Below, in pieces: positions 15,196 to 24,596 of a stretch of 64,000 nucleotides of DNA (its first letter is position 1; every line of letters starts with the position of its first letter). The notes beneath the pieces were generated by a model that did no database searches, had not been told where the DNA came from, and saw only the letters and a list, made by a program, of their open reading frames with translations. A program made the translations under genes and the position numbers. The DNA is from Raskinella chloraquaticus (SeqCode) (GTDB lineage: Bacteria; Pseudomonadota; Alphaproteobacteria; Rhizobiales; UBA4765), in assembly GCA_002365175.1 (NCBI GenBank), contig DEZK01000029.1:1-64000 (forward strand), given 5' to 3'.

Positions 15196-18172
15196 GGAGC
15201 CGCTCCCCCTTTGGATCAAAGAAGACCGGGTTGCATACCTCGACCTCGACCTCGCTCTGGCGCAGAAGATCGCAGGCGCGGATGATCTCGCCGTGACGCT
15301 TGTCGCCGGCCGACAGGAGACCAAGGCCGATCCATTGCTCGAGCATCGGCGAATAGCTGGCCGATGTCACATAGCCCTGATCATTGGCGGTGACGGCTGG
15401 CTCATGCCGGCCAACCAGATGCCCTCCAGCCTTGAGCCGGTGCGAGCGGTCAACCGGCTTCAGGCCTACCAGCTGCCAGCGCCTCTCATCACGCAGTGCC
15501 GGGCGCTCTTCCATGACGCGTCCGATATAGTGCTTTTTCGTCGACATCATGCGGCCAAGACCAAGGTCCCGCGCCGTCGTCGTGCCATTGAGTTCACTGC
15601 CCGTCACATGGCCCTTCTCGATGCGCATCGCGTTCAATGTCTCAAGACCATAGGGCGTGATGCCAAATTCACCGCCCGCCGCCATCAGCGCCCGCACTGT
15701 CGCATCGCCATAGCGCGCCGGAACCGCGAGTTCATAGGCAAGCTCGCCCGAAAACGAGATGCGATAGAGCCTGGCCGGCAAACCGCCTGAAATGGTGATC
15801 TCGCGCGCGCCCATATAGGGAAAAGCCTCATTGGAAATATCGTGCTGGCGATCGACCAGTCGTTGCAACACGTCCCGGGAGCGCGGGCCAGCCAGCGAAT
15901 ATTGCGCCCAATGCTCGCTCACTGATACCATGTGGAGATCAAGATCCGGCCACAGCGCCTGATGACAGAATTCGAGATGCTGCATCACCTTCGATGCATT
16001 GGATGTCGTTGTTGTCATGAGGAAATGGGCGGGTGCCAGACGCGATGTCGTGCCGTCATCCATCACGAACCCGTCTTCGCGCAGCATCAACCCGTAACGC
16101 GCCCGCCCGACCGCCAGTGTCGAGAAAGTGTTGCAATAGACCCGATCCAGAAACACACCGGCATCCGCCCCCTGAATGTCGATCTTGCCGAGTGTCGACA
16201 CATCGCACAGACCGACTGACGAGCGTGTAGCCTTCGTCTCGCGGATGACACTTTCAACCCAATCGCTTTCGCCGGCCTTGGGAAACCAGGCAGCGCGCAT
16301 CCACGCGCCGGCTTCCATGAAGACCGCGCCCTGCTCTTGCGCCCAGTGATGAGCTGGCGTCAGCCTTGTCGCACGAAAATCCTTGCTGCGATGATGGCCG
16401 GCAAGGGCGCCGAAACTGACCGGCGTATAGGGCGGGCGATAGACCGTTGTGCCGGTCTGCGCGATCGATTTGCCACGCGCTGCCGCCAATAAGGCCATGC
16501 CGTTGATATTGGCTGTTTTTCCCTGATCCGTCGCCATTCCAAGTGTGGTGTAGCGCTTGGCAAGCTCGGGCGAGGAATATCCTTCGCGCGCCGCCAGAGC
16601 GATATCCTTGGCGGTCACATCGTTCTGAAAATCGACAAAGACCGGGCCGGCAGCCGTGCGCGGCAAGGTTATCACGCCGACCGCCGCAGAGGTTTCAGGA
16701 CATAGAATTGGCTCGGCCGCCGGCGCGCTGAAACCACAAGCCTGCGCGGCCTCGATCCCCGCCCTCTGCCCGGCCGCTATACAGGCGCCCAGCGCGAAAT
16801 CACCGCAAGCTGCCCCCGCAACCGCCAGTCCCGCGGGAAGGTTCTGGCCAGGAACGAACGCCTGCAGCTGCTCATCCCATTGCGGACGCGCGCCCAGATG
16901 CGAGGTGAGATGGATAAGCGGACTGAAGCCACCCGACATCCACACCCCGTCGCAGGCATGACGCGTGTTAGAGCCAGTCGCATTGCGGATGGTAATTGCG
17001 CCAACGCGGTGGCCTCCATGCGCCTTGACGACGTCGCCGCCGCAATAAATCGCTGCCCCGCTGCGCCGGCCAAGGCTCAGCAGCGCCTCATCAACCTCGC
17101 TGCGCGTGTCGACAATCGCAGCGATCGCCACACCAGCCGCCAGCGCCGCATCGACGCTTGCCCAGCCATCATCGCATGAGGTCGCGATGACCACGCGCCC
17201 GGCAGGCTTCACCGCAAAGCGCTGGAGGTAGGTCCGCGCTGCACTGGCCAGCATGATTCCCGGCAGATCATTATTGGCGAACATGAGCGGGCGTTCGCCG
17301 GCGCCAGACGCCAGCACGGCGCGCCGCGCATGGATACGCCAATGGCGCTGGCGCGGCTCGAAGGCGGGTACCGACAAGAGATGATCGTTGACCCGCTCGA
17401 CCGCGCCGTAGGTCGCCCCATCATAGACGCCGTAGATGGTTGTGCGCGGCATGATCTGCACATGAGGCATGGCGGCAAGCTCGGCGATCACGCCATTTAC
17501 CCATGCCGCCGCCGCTGTTCCATTGATGTTGCCGCCATCGCCATGGAGTTGGCCACCGGCTGCAAAATCCTCATTGGCGAGGATAATTCGTGCGCCCGCC
17601 CGCCCTGCCGTCAGCGCCGCCATCAGCCCGGCCGGCCCGGCGCCAATCACCAGAATGTCGCAATGGGCAAACGATTTTTCGTAATGATCAGGATCATCCG
17701 CGCCGGCCGCACGGCCAAGCCCGGCGGCACGGCGGATCAGCGGCTCGTAGACCTTCTCCCAGAAGGATGCCGGCCACATGAAGGTTTTGTAGTAGAAGCC
17801 GGCCCCCAGAAATGGTGCTGCCCAGCGATTAAGCGACAGCAGATCAAACCCCAATGACGGCCAACGGTTCTGGCTCTGCGCCTCCAGCCCGTCGAAAAGC
17901 TCGATGGTTGTTGCCCGCGTATTGGGCTCACGCGCGGCGCCACGGCGCAATTCAATGAGCGCGTTGGGCTCCTCGGCGCCGCTCGATAACAGGCCGCGCG
18001 GGCGATGATATTTGAACGAGCGCCCGACCAGCGACACGCCGTTTGCCAGCAGGGCAGAGGCAAGCGTATCGCCAGCAAAGCCGGTATACTCGCGCCCGTC
18101 GAAGCGAAAGTGACAGGGGCGTTTGCGGTCGATAAGGCCGCCTGTCGCGAGGCGATACGGTTGAGCGCTCAC
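15188..18172 (-). CDS. soxA: Sarcosine oxidase alpha subunit
   Basis: A 994-aa subunit of the enzyme that demethylates sarcosine to glycine, giving formaldehyde or 5,10-methylene-THF plus H2O2. It contains an N-terminal 2Fe-2S-ferredoxin-like region (YTGFAGDTLASALLANGV), a dinucleotide-binding domain (DILVIGAGPAGL near residue 170), a central flavoprotein/NAD region and a C-terminal aminomethyltransferase (GcvT) half from about residue 600 that binds folate. The start is GTG 18172, in a GTGA overlap with the soxD stop, followed by SAQPYRL; longer frames upstream read through soxD. Confidence 0.93.
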   Translation of the reverse strand: MSAQPYRLATGGLIDRKRPCHFRFDGREYTGFAGDTLASALLANGVSLVGRSFKYHRPRGLLSSGAEEPNALIELRRGAAREPNTRATTIELFDGLEAQSQNRWPSLGFDLLSLNRWAAPFLGAGFYYKTFMWPASFWEKVYEPLIRRAAGLGRAAGADDPDHYEKSFAHCDILVIGAGPAGLMAALTAGRAGARIILANEDFAAGGQLHGDGGNINGTAAAAWVNGVIAELAAMPHVQIMPRTTIYGVYDGATYGAVERVNDHLLSVPAFEPRQRHWRIHARRAVLASGAGERPLMFANNDLPGIMLASAARTYLQRFAVKPAGRVVIATSCDDGWASVDAALAAGVAIAAIVDTRSEVDEALLSLGRRSGAAIYCGGDVVKAHGGHRVGAITIRNATGSNTRHACDGVWMSGGFSPLIHLTSHLGARPQWDEQLQAFVPGQNLPAGLAVAGAACGDFALGACIAAGQRAGIEAAQACGFSAPAAEPILCPETSAAVGVITLPRTAAGPVFVDFQNDVTAKDIALAAREGYSSPELAKRYTTLGMATDQGKTANINGMALLAAARGKSIAQTGTTVYRPPYTPVSFGALAGHHRSKDFRATRLTPAHHWAQEQGAVFMEAGAWMRAAWFPKAGESDWVESVIRETKATRSSVGLCDVSTLGKIDIQGADAGVFLDRVYCNTFSTLAVGRARYGLMLREDGFVMDDGTTSRLAPAHFLMTTTTSNASKVMQHLEFCHQALWPDLDLHMVSVSEHWAQYSLAGPRSRDVLQRLVDRQHDISNEAFPYMGAREITISGGLPARLYRISFSGELAYELAVPARYGDATVRALMAAGGEFGITPYGLETLNAMRIEKGHVTGSELNGTTTARDLGLGRMMSTKKHYIGRVMEERPALRDERRWQLVGLKPVDRSHRLKAGGHLVGRHEPAVTANDQGYVTSASYSPMLEQWIGLGLLSAGDKRHGEIIRACDLLRQSEVEVEVCNPVFFDPKGERLHG

Positions 18173-18450
18173 GAGGCGGCCTCGATGTCTTGCGCTGCAC
18201 ACCGTGCCGTCTCGACACCATGCACCGCATGGGTCAACGTATCCCGGGTCACTACCAGCCATTGTCGGCATCCGCCCTGATGGTACCAGAGCTCACGATG
18301 GCGTCCGGCGGGATTATCGCGCAGATAGACGTAATCATAGAAGAGCGCGAACGTCGCCTCAGCCGGGTGCTTCATCATTGCGTCAGCATCGCCAAGAACG
18401 ACGAATTCGTCATTCCATCGCTCGCCGCAATAAGGACAGCCGATACGCAT
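18169..18450 (-). CDS. soxD: Sarcosine oxidase delta subunit
   Basis: A 93-aa zinc-binding subunit. The zinc ligands are visible: CPYCGER at the N-terminus and LWYHQGGCRQW later, the standard Cys2-His-Cys pattern. It sits 12 nt after soxB and overlaps soxA by 4 nt (GTGA), the usual B-D-A-G order, and stabilises the heterotetramer. Confidence 0.93.
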   Translation of the reverse strand: MRIGCPYCGERWNDEFVVLGDADAMMKHPAEATFALFYDYVYLRDNPAGRHRELWYHQGGCRQWLVVTRDTLTHAVHGVETARCAAQDIEAAS

Positions 18451-18462
18451 CCTTATCTCTCC

Positions 18463-19713
18463 TTAATGCTGATTGGGCTGGGCGCCGGTGCCGCGCTCAT
18501 CGATGAGATGACCGGTGGCGAAGCGATCAAGACGATAGGCGGCGTTCAGCTGATGCGGCTCGTTGCGGGCAATGGTGTGGGCAAAACACCAGCCAGACGC
18601 CGGCGTCGCCTTGAACCCGCCATAGCACCAGCCACAATTCACATAGAGGCCGTCAATCGGGGTCAGCCCGATGATGGGGGATCCATCCATACTCATATCC
18701 ATGATGCCACCCCATTGCCGCAGCATGCGCAGACGCCCGAGTCCCGGCCACATCGCCATACCAGCCTCGAACACATCCTCGATGGTGTAGAGATTGCCGC
18801 GCTGCGCATAGGTGTTGTAGCCATCGATATCGCCACCGAAAACCAGTCCGCCCTTATCCGACTGGCTGATGTAAAAATGTCCGGCGCCATATAGGATAAC
18901 CTGATTGATCAGAGGCTTGACCCCTTCGGACACGAAAGCCTGCAAGACATGGCTCTCGATCGGCAGCCGTAAACCGGCCATGGCGGCAACCCGCGAGGAA
19001 TTGCCCGCGCAGGCAAGGCCGATCTTTCTGGAACGGATGAATCCGCGGCTGGTTTCAACCCCGACCGCCTTGCCATGTTCAACCTTGATCCCAGTGACCT
19101 CGGTATTCTGCAGGATATCGACGCCGCGCTGATCAGCGCCCCGCGCATAGCCCCAGGCCACCGCGTCATGGCGTACCGTCCCGCCGCGCCGCTGCAGCAG
19201 GCCGCCATGGATGGGAAAGCGCGCATTGTCGAAATCGAGAAAGGGCGCAAACGAGCGCACGCCCTCGCGGTCAAGATATTCCGCCTTTACCCCTTCAAAC
19301 ATCATCGCATTACCGCGACGCACGTAGCGGTCGCGATCTGAATCACTATGGAAGAGGTTGATGACACCACGCTGGCTTACCATGGCGTTGTAGTTGAAGT
19401 CCTGCTCCAGCCCTTCCCACAGCTTCAGCGAGTGTTCGTAGAAGGGGATATTTCCCGGCAGAAGGTAATTCGAGCGGATGATCGTCGTGTTGCGACCGAC
19501 ATTGCCCGAGCCGATATAGCCTTTTTCGATCACCGCTATGTTGGTGAGCCCATGCTCTTTTGCCAGATAATAAGCGCTCGCCAGCCCATGGCCGCCACCG
19601 CCAACGATGATCGCATCATATTCGGCCTTGGGCTCCGGATCACGCCAGGCAGGCGTCCAGCCCTTGCCTCCACTCAGGCCCTCGCGCAAAACCGACCACA
19701 GCGAATAATGCAT
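18463..19713 (-). CDS. soxB: Sarcosine oxidase beta subunit
   Basis: A 416-aa flavoprotein subunit carrying FAD and, covalently, FMN. The dinucleotide motif is VGGGGHGLASAYYLA; His182 in TVRHDAVAWGYAR corresponds to the histidyl-FMN attachment site of the family; PIIGLTPIDGLYVNCGWCYGGFKATPASG is the typical C-terminal FAD signature region. I start at ATG 19713 (MHYSLWSVLREGLSG), the normal family N-terminus; the 45 upstream codons in frame are not family-like. First gene of soxBDAG. Confidence 0.93.
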   Translation of the reverse strand: MHYSLWSVLREGLSGGKGWTPAWRDPEPKAEYDAIIVGGGGHGLASAYYLAKEHGLTNIAVIEKGYIGSGNVGRNTTIIRSNYLLPGNIPFYEHSLKLWEGLEQDFNYNAMVSQRGVINLFHSDSDRDRYVRRGNAMMFEGVKAEYLDREGVRSFAPFLDFDNARFPIHGGLLQRRGGTVRHDAVAWGYARGADQRGVDILQNTEVTGIKVEHGKAVGVETSRGFIRSRKIGLACAGNSSRVAAMAGLRLPIESHVLQAFVSEGVKPLINQVILYGAGHFYISQSDKGGLVFGGDIDGYNTYAQRGNLYTIEDVFEAGMAMWPGLGRLRMLRQWGGIMDMSMDGSPIIGLTPIDGLYVNCGWCYGGFKATPASGWCFAHTIARNEPHQLNAAYRLDRFATGHLIDERGTGAQPNQH

Positions 19714-19831
19714 CAAGGCAAGTCCCGAAATCAGAGAAAGTTCACCATCCCGCGTAGCTGATCCCTCGTTCCTGTTCAACCGGGCATACGCCGCTGCCGA
19801 ACAACTCGACAGCACGAGGGAATGTACTAAA

Positions 19832-19845
19832 TCCATTATAATGGA
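19832..19845. promoter_or_regulatory. Perfect 14-bp palindrome, candidate operator/-10 region of the sox regulator
   Basis: TCCATTATAATGGA is self-complementary and contains a consensus -10 hexamer TATAAT readable on both strands. It lies 118 bp upstream of soxB and overlaps the first possible start codon (ATG 19841) of the XRE regulator. XRE proteins bind such palindromes as dimers, so autoregulation and control of soxBDAG are plausible. If it is a promoter element, the true regulator start is the later ATG at 19877. Confidence 0.5.
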
Positions 19846-20467
19846 CAATCGCGCATTCGTCTTTTATATAAGACAGATGATCGATGGCGTGAACCTCCTG
19901 TTGTCTGAGCGCTTGAAGATCGAGCGCATGGCGAAGGGCTGGTCGCTTGCACAACTCTCTGAAAAATCGCAAGTTTCGCGTGCCATGATTTCGCGCATCG
20001 AGCGTGGCGAAGTCAGTGCCACAGCCTCGCTTCTGGCCAAGCTTGCCGACGCTTATGGCCTGGCCCTTGCCGATCTTTTTGCCCCCCGCCATCCCCGCAA
20101 CGTCGTTTCACCGCTGCGGCGGCGAAGCGAACAGACCGTTTGGCAAGACCCGTCCTCGGGTTATTCCCGGCGAGCGATCGTCAACAGCGCCCCCTCCTGC
20201 CCGCTCAATGTCGTCGAAATTGACTTTCCGGCAGGCGCGACCGTGTTATTCGACCATTCCGGGGATGGCGGGCAGAAGCAAAATGTCTGGCTCCTTGAAG
20301 GCAGTTTACGCATGACCATTGGCGAAGATATCTACGACATGTGCCCCGGTGATTGCCTGACCATGGCGCTTGACCGGCCCCTCGCCTTTCACAATCCCGG
20401 AAACAGGCCGGCCCGCTACGCCGTCATCCTGTGGTCTACAACGAAACCAGACGCTTTGACGCCATGA
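19841..20467 (+). CDS. XRE family transcriptional regulator with cupin domain
   Basis: A 208-aa regulator (196 aa if translation begins at ATG 19877). The lambda-repressor-like helix-turn-helix is clear: MAKGWSLAQLSEKSQVSRAM then ISRIERGEVSATASLLAKLA. A C-terminal cupin beta-barrel follows (about 110-200; LNVVEIDFPAGATVLFDHSG and GDCLTMALDRPLAFHNPG), presumably binding a small ligand such as sarcosine or a related amine. It is divergent from soxBDAG and overlaps the acetyltransferase gene by 4 nt (ATGA). Neither start has a good ribosome-binding site. Confidence 0.85.
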   Translation: MDNRAFVFYIRQMIDGVNLLLSERLKIERMAKGWSLAQLSEKSQVSRAMISRIERGEVSATASLLAKLADAYGLALADLFAPRHPRNVVSPLRRRSEQTVWQDPSSGYSRRAIVNSAPSCPLNVVEIDFPAGATVLFDHSGDGGQKQNVWLLEGSLRMTIGEDIYDMCPGDCLTMALDRPLAFHNPGNRPARYAVILWSTTKPDALTP

Positions 20468-20982
20468 CAGTCACCATCCATCGCCTCGATCACGAAACAC
20501 CCGAAATAATTGCCGCGCTGGCCGATCTGCTGCGCGACTGTGTGGCCGCTGGCGCATCTGTCGGCTTCATGCAGGCGCTCGATCCGGCCGACGCACGTGT
20601 CTTCTGGCGCACAGCAATCGCAGCCGCGCTCGCAGGCGAACGCACGCTGATGATTGCCCGCCTGGACGACAGGGTCATCGGCACAGCGCAGATGATCCCG
20701 GCAACCATGCCCAACCAGCCGCACCGCGCCGATATCGCCAAGGTTCTTGTATCACCCGAGGCGCGGCGCCGAGGCGTCGGTGGCGCATTGATGCAGGCTT
20801 GCGAGGTGGAAGCCCTGCGCCAGGGTCGCTGGCTGCTGACGCTTGATACCGTCATCAACAGCGCCGGCGAAGCGCTTTACACCGCGCTTGGCTGGCAGCG
20901 CGCCGGGCCCATCCCCGACTACGCCCTGATGCCTGATGGTAGCCTGTGCACTACCATGTTCATGTGGAAGCGCCTGACTTGA
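20464..20982 (+). CDS. GNAT family N-acetyltransferase
   Basis: A 172-aa acetyltransferase. The acetyl-CoA-binding motif A is VLVSPEARRRGVGGALMQACE (Q/R-x-x-G-x-G/A form), followed by LDTVINSAGEALYTALGWQRAG, the usual motif B. The acceptor is unknown. The ATG overlaps the stop of the XRE-cupin gene (ATGA), so the two are translationally coupled. A longer frame from 20431 is inside the regulator and unlikely. Confidence 0.88.
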   Translation: MTVTIHRLDHETPEIIAALADLLRDCVAAGASVGFMQALDPADARVFWRTAIAAALAGERTLMIARLDDRVIGTAQMIPATMPNQPHRADIAKVLVSPEARRRGVGGALMQACEVEALRQGRWLLTLDTVINSAGEALYTALGWQRAGPIPDYALMPDGSLCTTMFMWKRLT

Positions 20983-20994
20983 CGCAAAACAGCG

Positions 20995-22080
20995 TCAGCT
21001 CGGGATTTTGTCCTCGATGCCTTTCACATACCAATTCATCTTATGCAGATCATCATCGGCCATCGTCTGCCCGGCGGCAGCCTTGAGCGCCCCCGACTGA
21101 TCCATGATCGGGCCGGTGAAGGGATGCAGCGTCTTGGCCTTGATGGCTGATTGAGTCGCGGTTGCCATCGCCTTGACGTCGTCCGGCATGTTGGTATAGG
21201 GCGCCATTTCGACCATGCCGCTGTCAAAGCCGCCCCACACCGATCCGCTCTTCCAATTGCCCTCGAGCATCGCTTTGACGCGCGACACATAATAGGGCGA
21301 CCAGTTATCGATGATGGCGGTCAGTTGTGCCTTGGGTCCGAAGCGCTCCATATTGGAGGCCTGACCGAAGGCCTTGAGACCGCGCTGCTCGGCCACCTGC
21401 ATCGGCGCCGGGCTGTCGGTATGCTGGGCGATCACATCAACGCCCTGATCAGCCAGAACTTTCGCGCCGTCTGCCTCCTTGCCCGGATCATACCATGAGC
21501 TGACCCACACCACCCGCATCTTGATGTCGGGGCGTACCGATTGCGCGCCCAGCATGTAGGCGTTGATGCCCTGGATCACTTCGGGAATGGGAAAGGCGCC
21601 GACATAGCCGATGATGCCGGTCTTCGACATTTTGGCAGCAATTTGCCCGGTAACATAACGGCCTTCGTAAAAGCGCGCATCGTAAGTGGCGAGGTTATCC
21701 AGCCTCTTGTATCCTGTTGCGTGCTCGAAGAGGACGCCAGGGGTGCGTTTTGCCACCGCTTCCGTCGGGTTCATAAACCCGAATGACGTGGTGAAGATCA
21801 GCTTGTGGCCGGTCCGCGCCAACTGGGCGATGACCCGCTCGGCATCCGGCCCCTCGGCGACCTTCTCGACAAAACTGGTCTCGACCTTGTCCTTGAATGC
21901 CGCCTCGATCGCGAGCCGCCCCTGATCATGCTGATAAGACCAGCCATGATCACCCACCGGGCCGACATAGATGAAACCGATCTTCGTTTTCGCCTGCGCC
22001 CAGGCGCCACCACCAAGACCAGCGCCCGCCAGCGCCGTTCCGCCCGCCAAACCCAGAAAACCGCGCCGTGCTATCATCAC
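20995..22080 (-). CDS. BMP family ABC transporter substrate-binding protein (orphan)
   Basis: A 361-aa periplasmic binding protein of the basic membrane protein/PnrA-Med family, whose members bind nucleosides or related bases. The N-terminus ARRGFLGLAGGTALAG with an AWAQA cleavage region is a Tat-like signal. Family features include KIGFIYVGPVGDHGWSYQHDQG, NPTEAVAKRTPGVLFEHATGY and IGYVGAFPIPEV. GTG 22080 has GGGAG 7 nt upstream; ATG 22077 is next. No matching ATPase or permease is in the window, so it is an orphan here. It is convergent with the acetyltransferase gene. Confidence 0.88.
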   Translation of the reverse strand: MMIARRGFLGLAGGTALAGAGLGGGAWAQAKTKIGFIYVGPVGDHGWSYQHDQGRLAIEAAFKDKVETSFVEKVAEGPDAERVIAQLARTGHKLIFTTSFGFMNPTEAVAKRTPGVLFEHATGYKRLDNLATYDARFYEGRYVTGQIAAKMSKTGIIGYVGAFPIPEVIQGINAYMLGAQSVRPDIKMRVVWVSSWYDPGKEADGAKVLADQGVDVIAQHTDSPAPMQVAEQRGLKAFGQASNMERFGPKAQLTAIIDNWSPYYVSRVKAMLEGNWKSGSVWGGFDSGMVEMAPYTNMPDDVKAMATATQSAIKAKTLHPFTGPIMDQSGALKAAAGQTMADDDLHKMNWYVKGIEDKIPS

Positions 22081-22181
22081 TCTGCTACTCCCTTTGCGAA
22101 AGCCAATATCACCAGACTAATCGACAAATCTGGCGTTGCGAAGCGATCATTTTAGGCAAATCACAACTCATCGTTTCCGCC

Positions 22182-24596
22182 TCAGCGCCGCCGCTTCGGC
22201 CGCGCTGACAACGCGGCACGGGCTGCTTCAACGATTGCCGTCTTGTCGATCCGGTGCAGACGGTAGGCATCAGCGATCGTGCCGGTCTGACCGAAATTCT
22301 CGACGCCGAGGCCATGAACGGCGTGGCCGTGAACACCACCAAGCCAGGCAAGCGTGGCCGGGTGACCATCGATCACCGTCACCAGCCGCGCATCGCTTGC
22401 AAGCGGCGCGAGCAATTGCTCGATATGCGCCGGCGCGTCAAAGGCGCCAAGCTGGCGCGCCCGCTGCGCTGCCGTCCACCCGGCATGCAAACGATCAGCA
22501 GACGTTACCGCAAGCAGGCCCGCACCAGGGCAAAAGGACAGGATCTCCCCCACCGCCGCTGCAGCATCGGGCGCGACAACGCCCTGGTAAATCACCGCCA
22601 GTGGCGAGCCCTCCACAGGCGGGCGCAGCCAGTACGCGCCATCGATAATCGAATTGCGCAGCGGCTCATCCATGGAACGGATAAGCTGGTCGAGCGGGCG
22701 CGTCGACAGGCGCAGATAGACCGAGCCCCCTTCCCGCTCATGGACCCAGTCGCCAGCCTTGGCTTTCCCTTCGCGCTGGATATAGGCAAAGCCCCATTCA
22801 AGGATGGCGGCCAGTTCGTCAACAAAAGCGGGCTCGAACGCCGCCAGCCCGTCTTGCGACATGCCGATGAGAGGCGTTGCAATCGACTGATGCGCCCCGC
22901 CTTCGGGCGCAAGCGTGACCCCCGACGGGGTGGCGACCAGGACAAAGCGTGCATCCTGATAGCAGGCGTAATTCAACGCATCGAGACCACGCGAGATAAA
23001 CGGATCATACAGCGTACCAATGGGGATCAGGCGCTCGCCAAAAAGCGTATGCGACAGGCCAAGCGCCGCCAGCATCAAAAACAGATTGTTCTCGGCAATT
23101 CCCAGTTCGATATGCTGGCCGCGACTGCTCGCTTCCCAACGCTGCGGCGACATCAGCTTGCGCAGGGCAAAAATATCCTCGCGGGCATTGCGCGCGAAAA
23201 GCCCACGCCCGTTGACCCACGGCCCGAGATTGGTCGAGACCGTCACATCGGGCGATGTCGTGACGATGCGGTCGGCAAGGGCGGAATTGCTTTTGGCGAT
23301 TTCAGCAAGAAGTTTTCCAAAACCCTCCTGCGTCGACATGGCGCCCCGAATGGCTGGTAGCGGCACTGTGCCAACCGGCACCAGCGGCGCGGACAAGCGC
23401 CGCGGTCCTTTTTGACTGAAGGGCACCGTGGTCAGCGCTGCTTCCAGATCGGCTTGCGCTCTCTGCATGCCTGAAAAACGCTGCCATTCAGCGCCATCCA
23501 GGATGCCCATGTCATCGCGCAGTTTTGCCCACTGGTCCTTTGTCATCAGACCGGCATGATTGTCTTTGTGCCCGGCAAAAGGCAGACCATGACCCTTGAT
23601 CGTGTAGGCGATGAAGCACACCGGGCGATCGCTTGGCGCATTTTCGAACGCCTCGACGACCAGCGCCATGTCATGACCGCCGAGATTGGTCATCAGGCGA
23701 TGCAACTCGCCATCATTATAGCCTTCAATCAGCTTCAACGTGGCTGTTTCGCCGGAAAGATCGGCCTGCAGCTGATTGCGCCAGGCCGCGCCGCCCTGGA
23801 ATGTCAGGGCTGAATAGAGGAGGTTCGGGCATTCATCGATCCATTGGCGCAGCCGCTCGCCGCCCGCCTCCTTGAAAGCAGCCTCCAGGAGGTAACCATA
23901 TTTGAGGGTGATGACCTCCCAGCCAAGATCGCGGAACACCGATGCATGCTTTTGAAAGAGCTGGTCGGAGACGATCGAATCGAGGCTTTGCCGATTGTAA
24001 TCGATCACCCACCAGCAATTGCGGATATTATGTTTCCACGCCTCCAGCAGGCACTCGAAGATGTTACCCTCATCGAGTTCGGCGTCCCCCATCAACGCCA
24101 CCATGCGCCCCGGCGCCCATCCTTTCATAAGCCCCTTTTCACCCAGATAATCCTGCACCAGCGCCGCAAAGGCGGTAACCGCAACGCCAAGCCCGACCGA
24201 GCCGGTCGAAAAATCGACGTCGTCGATATCCTTGGTGCGCGAGGGATAAGACTGAGCCCCGCCAAGGCCACGAAAATTCTGCAATTTCTCGACGGTCTGG
24301 TTTCCGAGCAGATATTGAATGGCATGAAACACCGGGCTTGCATGCGGTTTCACCGCCACCCTGTCCTCGGGCCGCAGGATACGCAGATAAAGCGCCGTCA
24401 TCACTGTCACCAGCGAGGCGGAGGAGGCCTGATGACCGCCGACCTTTATACCATCATCATGGTGGCGAGCATGATTGGCATGATGGATAGTATGGGCAGC
24501 CAGCCACAGAATTTTTCGCTCAAAAGCCTCGAGTGTGGCAATGTCCATCACCCTATCAGCCCCCGCTCCGGCGGCCTGTCTTGCACGTGCTGGCAT
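22182..24596 (-). CDS. Transketolase/AceE-like thiamine diphosphate enzyme (homodimeric E1-type)
   Basis: An 804-aa ThDP enzyme built like homodimeric pyruvate dehydrogenase E1 (AceE) or transketolase, with an N-terminal ThDP domain, a central pyrimidine domain and a C-terminal transketolase-like domain. The ThDP/Mg motif reads GDAELDEGN (about residue 169) and continues to NIRNCWWVIDYNRQSLD. Conserved AceE-like stretches include GHQASSASLVTVMTALYL, ITTSPDVTVSTNLGPWVN-type and GIAENNLFLMLAALGL. It is shorter than AceE (~890 aa), and a full pdhABC/lpdA set exists elsewhere in the window, so it is probably not the housekeeping E1. Start ATG 24596 has GAGGA 5 nt upstream. Substrate unknown. Confidence 0.8.
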   Translation of the reverse strand: MPARARQAAGAGADRVMDIATLEAFERKILWLAAHTIHHANHARHHDDGIKVGGHQASSASLVTVMTALYLRILRPEDRVAVKPHASPVFHAIQYLLGNQTVEKLQNFRGLGGAQSYPSRTKDIDDVDFSTGSVGLGVAVTAFAALVQDYLGEKGLMKGWAPGRMVALMGDAELDEGNIFECLLEAWKHNIRNCWWVIDYNRQSLDSIVSDQLFQKHASVFRDLGWEVITLKYGYLLEAAFKEAGGERLRQWIDECPNLLYSALTFQGGAAWRNQLQADLSGETATLKLIEGYNDGELHRLMTNLGGHDMALVVEAFENAPSDRPVCFIAYTIKGHGLPFAGHKDNHAGLMTKDQWAKLRDDMGILDGAEWQRFSGMQRAQADLEAALTTVPFSQKGPRRLSAPLVPVGTVPLPAIRGAMSTQEGFGKLLAEIAKSNSALADRIVTTSPDVTVSTNLGPWVNGRGLFARNAREDIFALRKLMSPQRWEASSRGQHIELGIAENNLFLMLAALGLSHTLFGERLIPIGTLYDPFISRGLDALNYACYQDARFVLVATPSGVTLAPEGGAHQSIATPLIGMSQDGLAAFEPAFVDELAAILEWGFAYIQREGKAKAGDWVHEREGGSVYLRLSTRPLDQLIRSMDEPLRNSIIDGAYWLRPPVEGSPLAVIYQGVVAPDAAAAVGEILSFCPGAGLLAVTSADRLHAGWTAAQRARQLGAFDAPAHIEQLLAPLASDARLVTVIDGHPATLAWLGGVHGHAVHGLGVENFGQTGTIADAYRLHRIDKTAIVEAARAALSARPKRRR

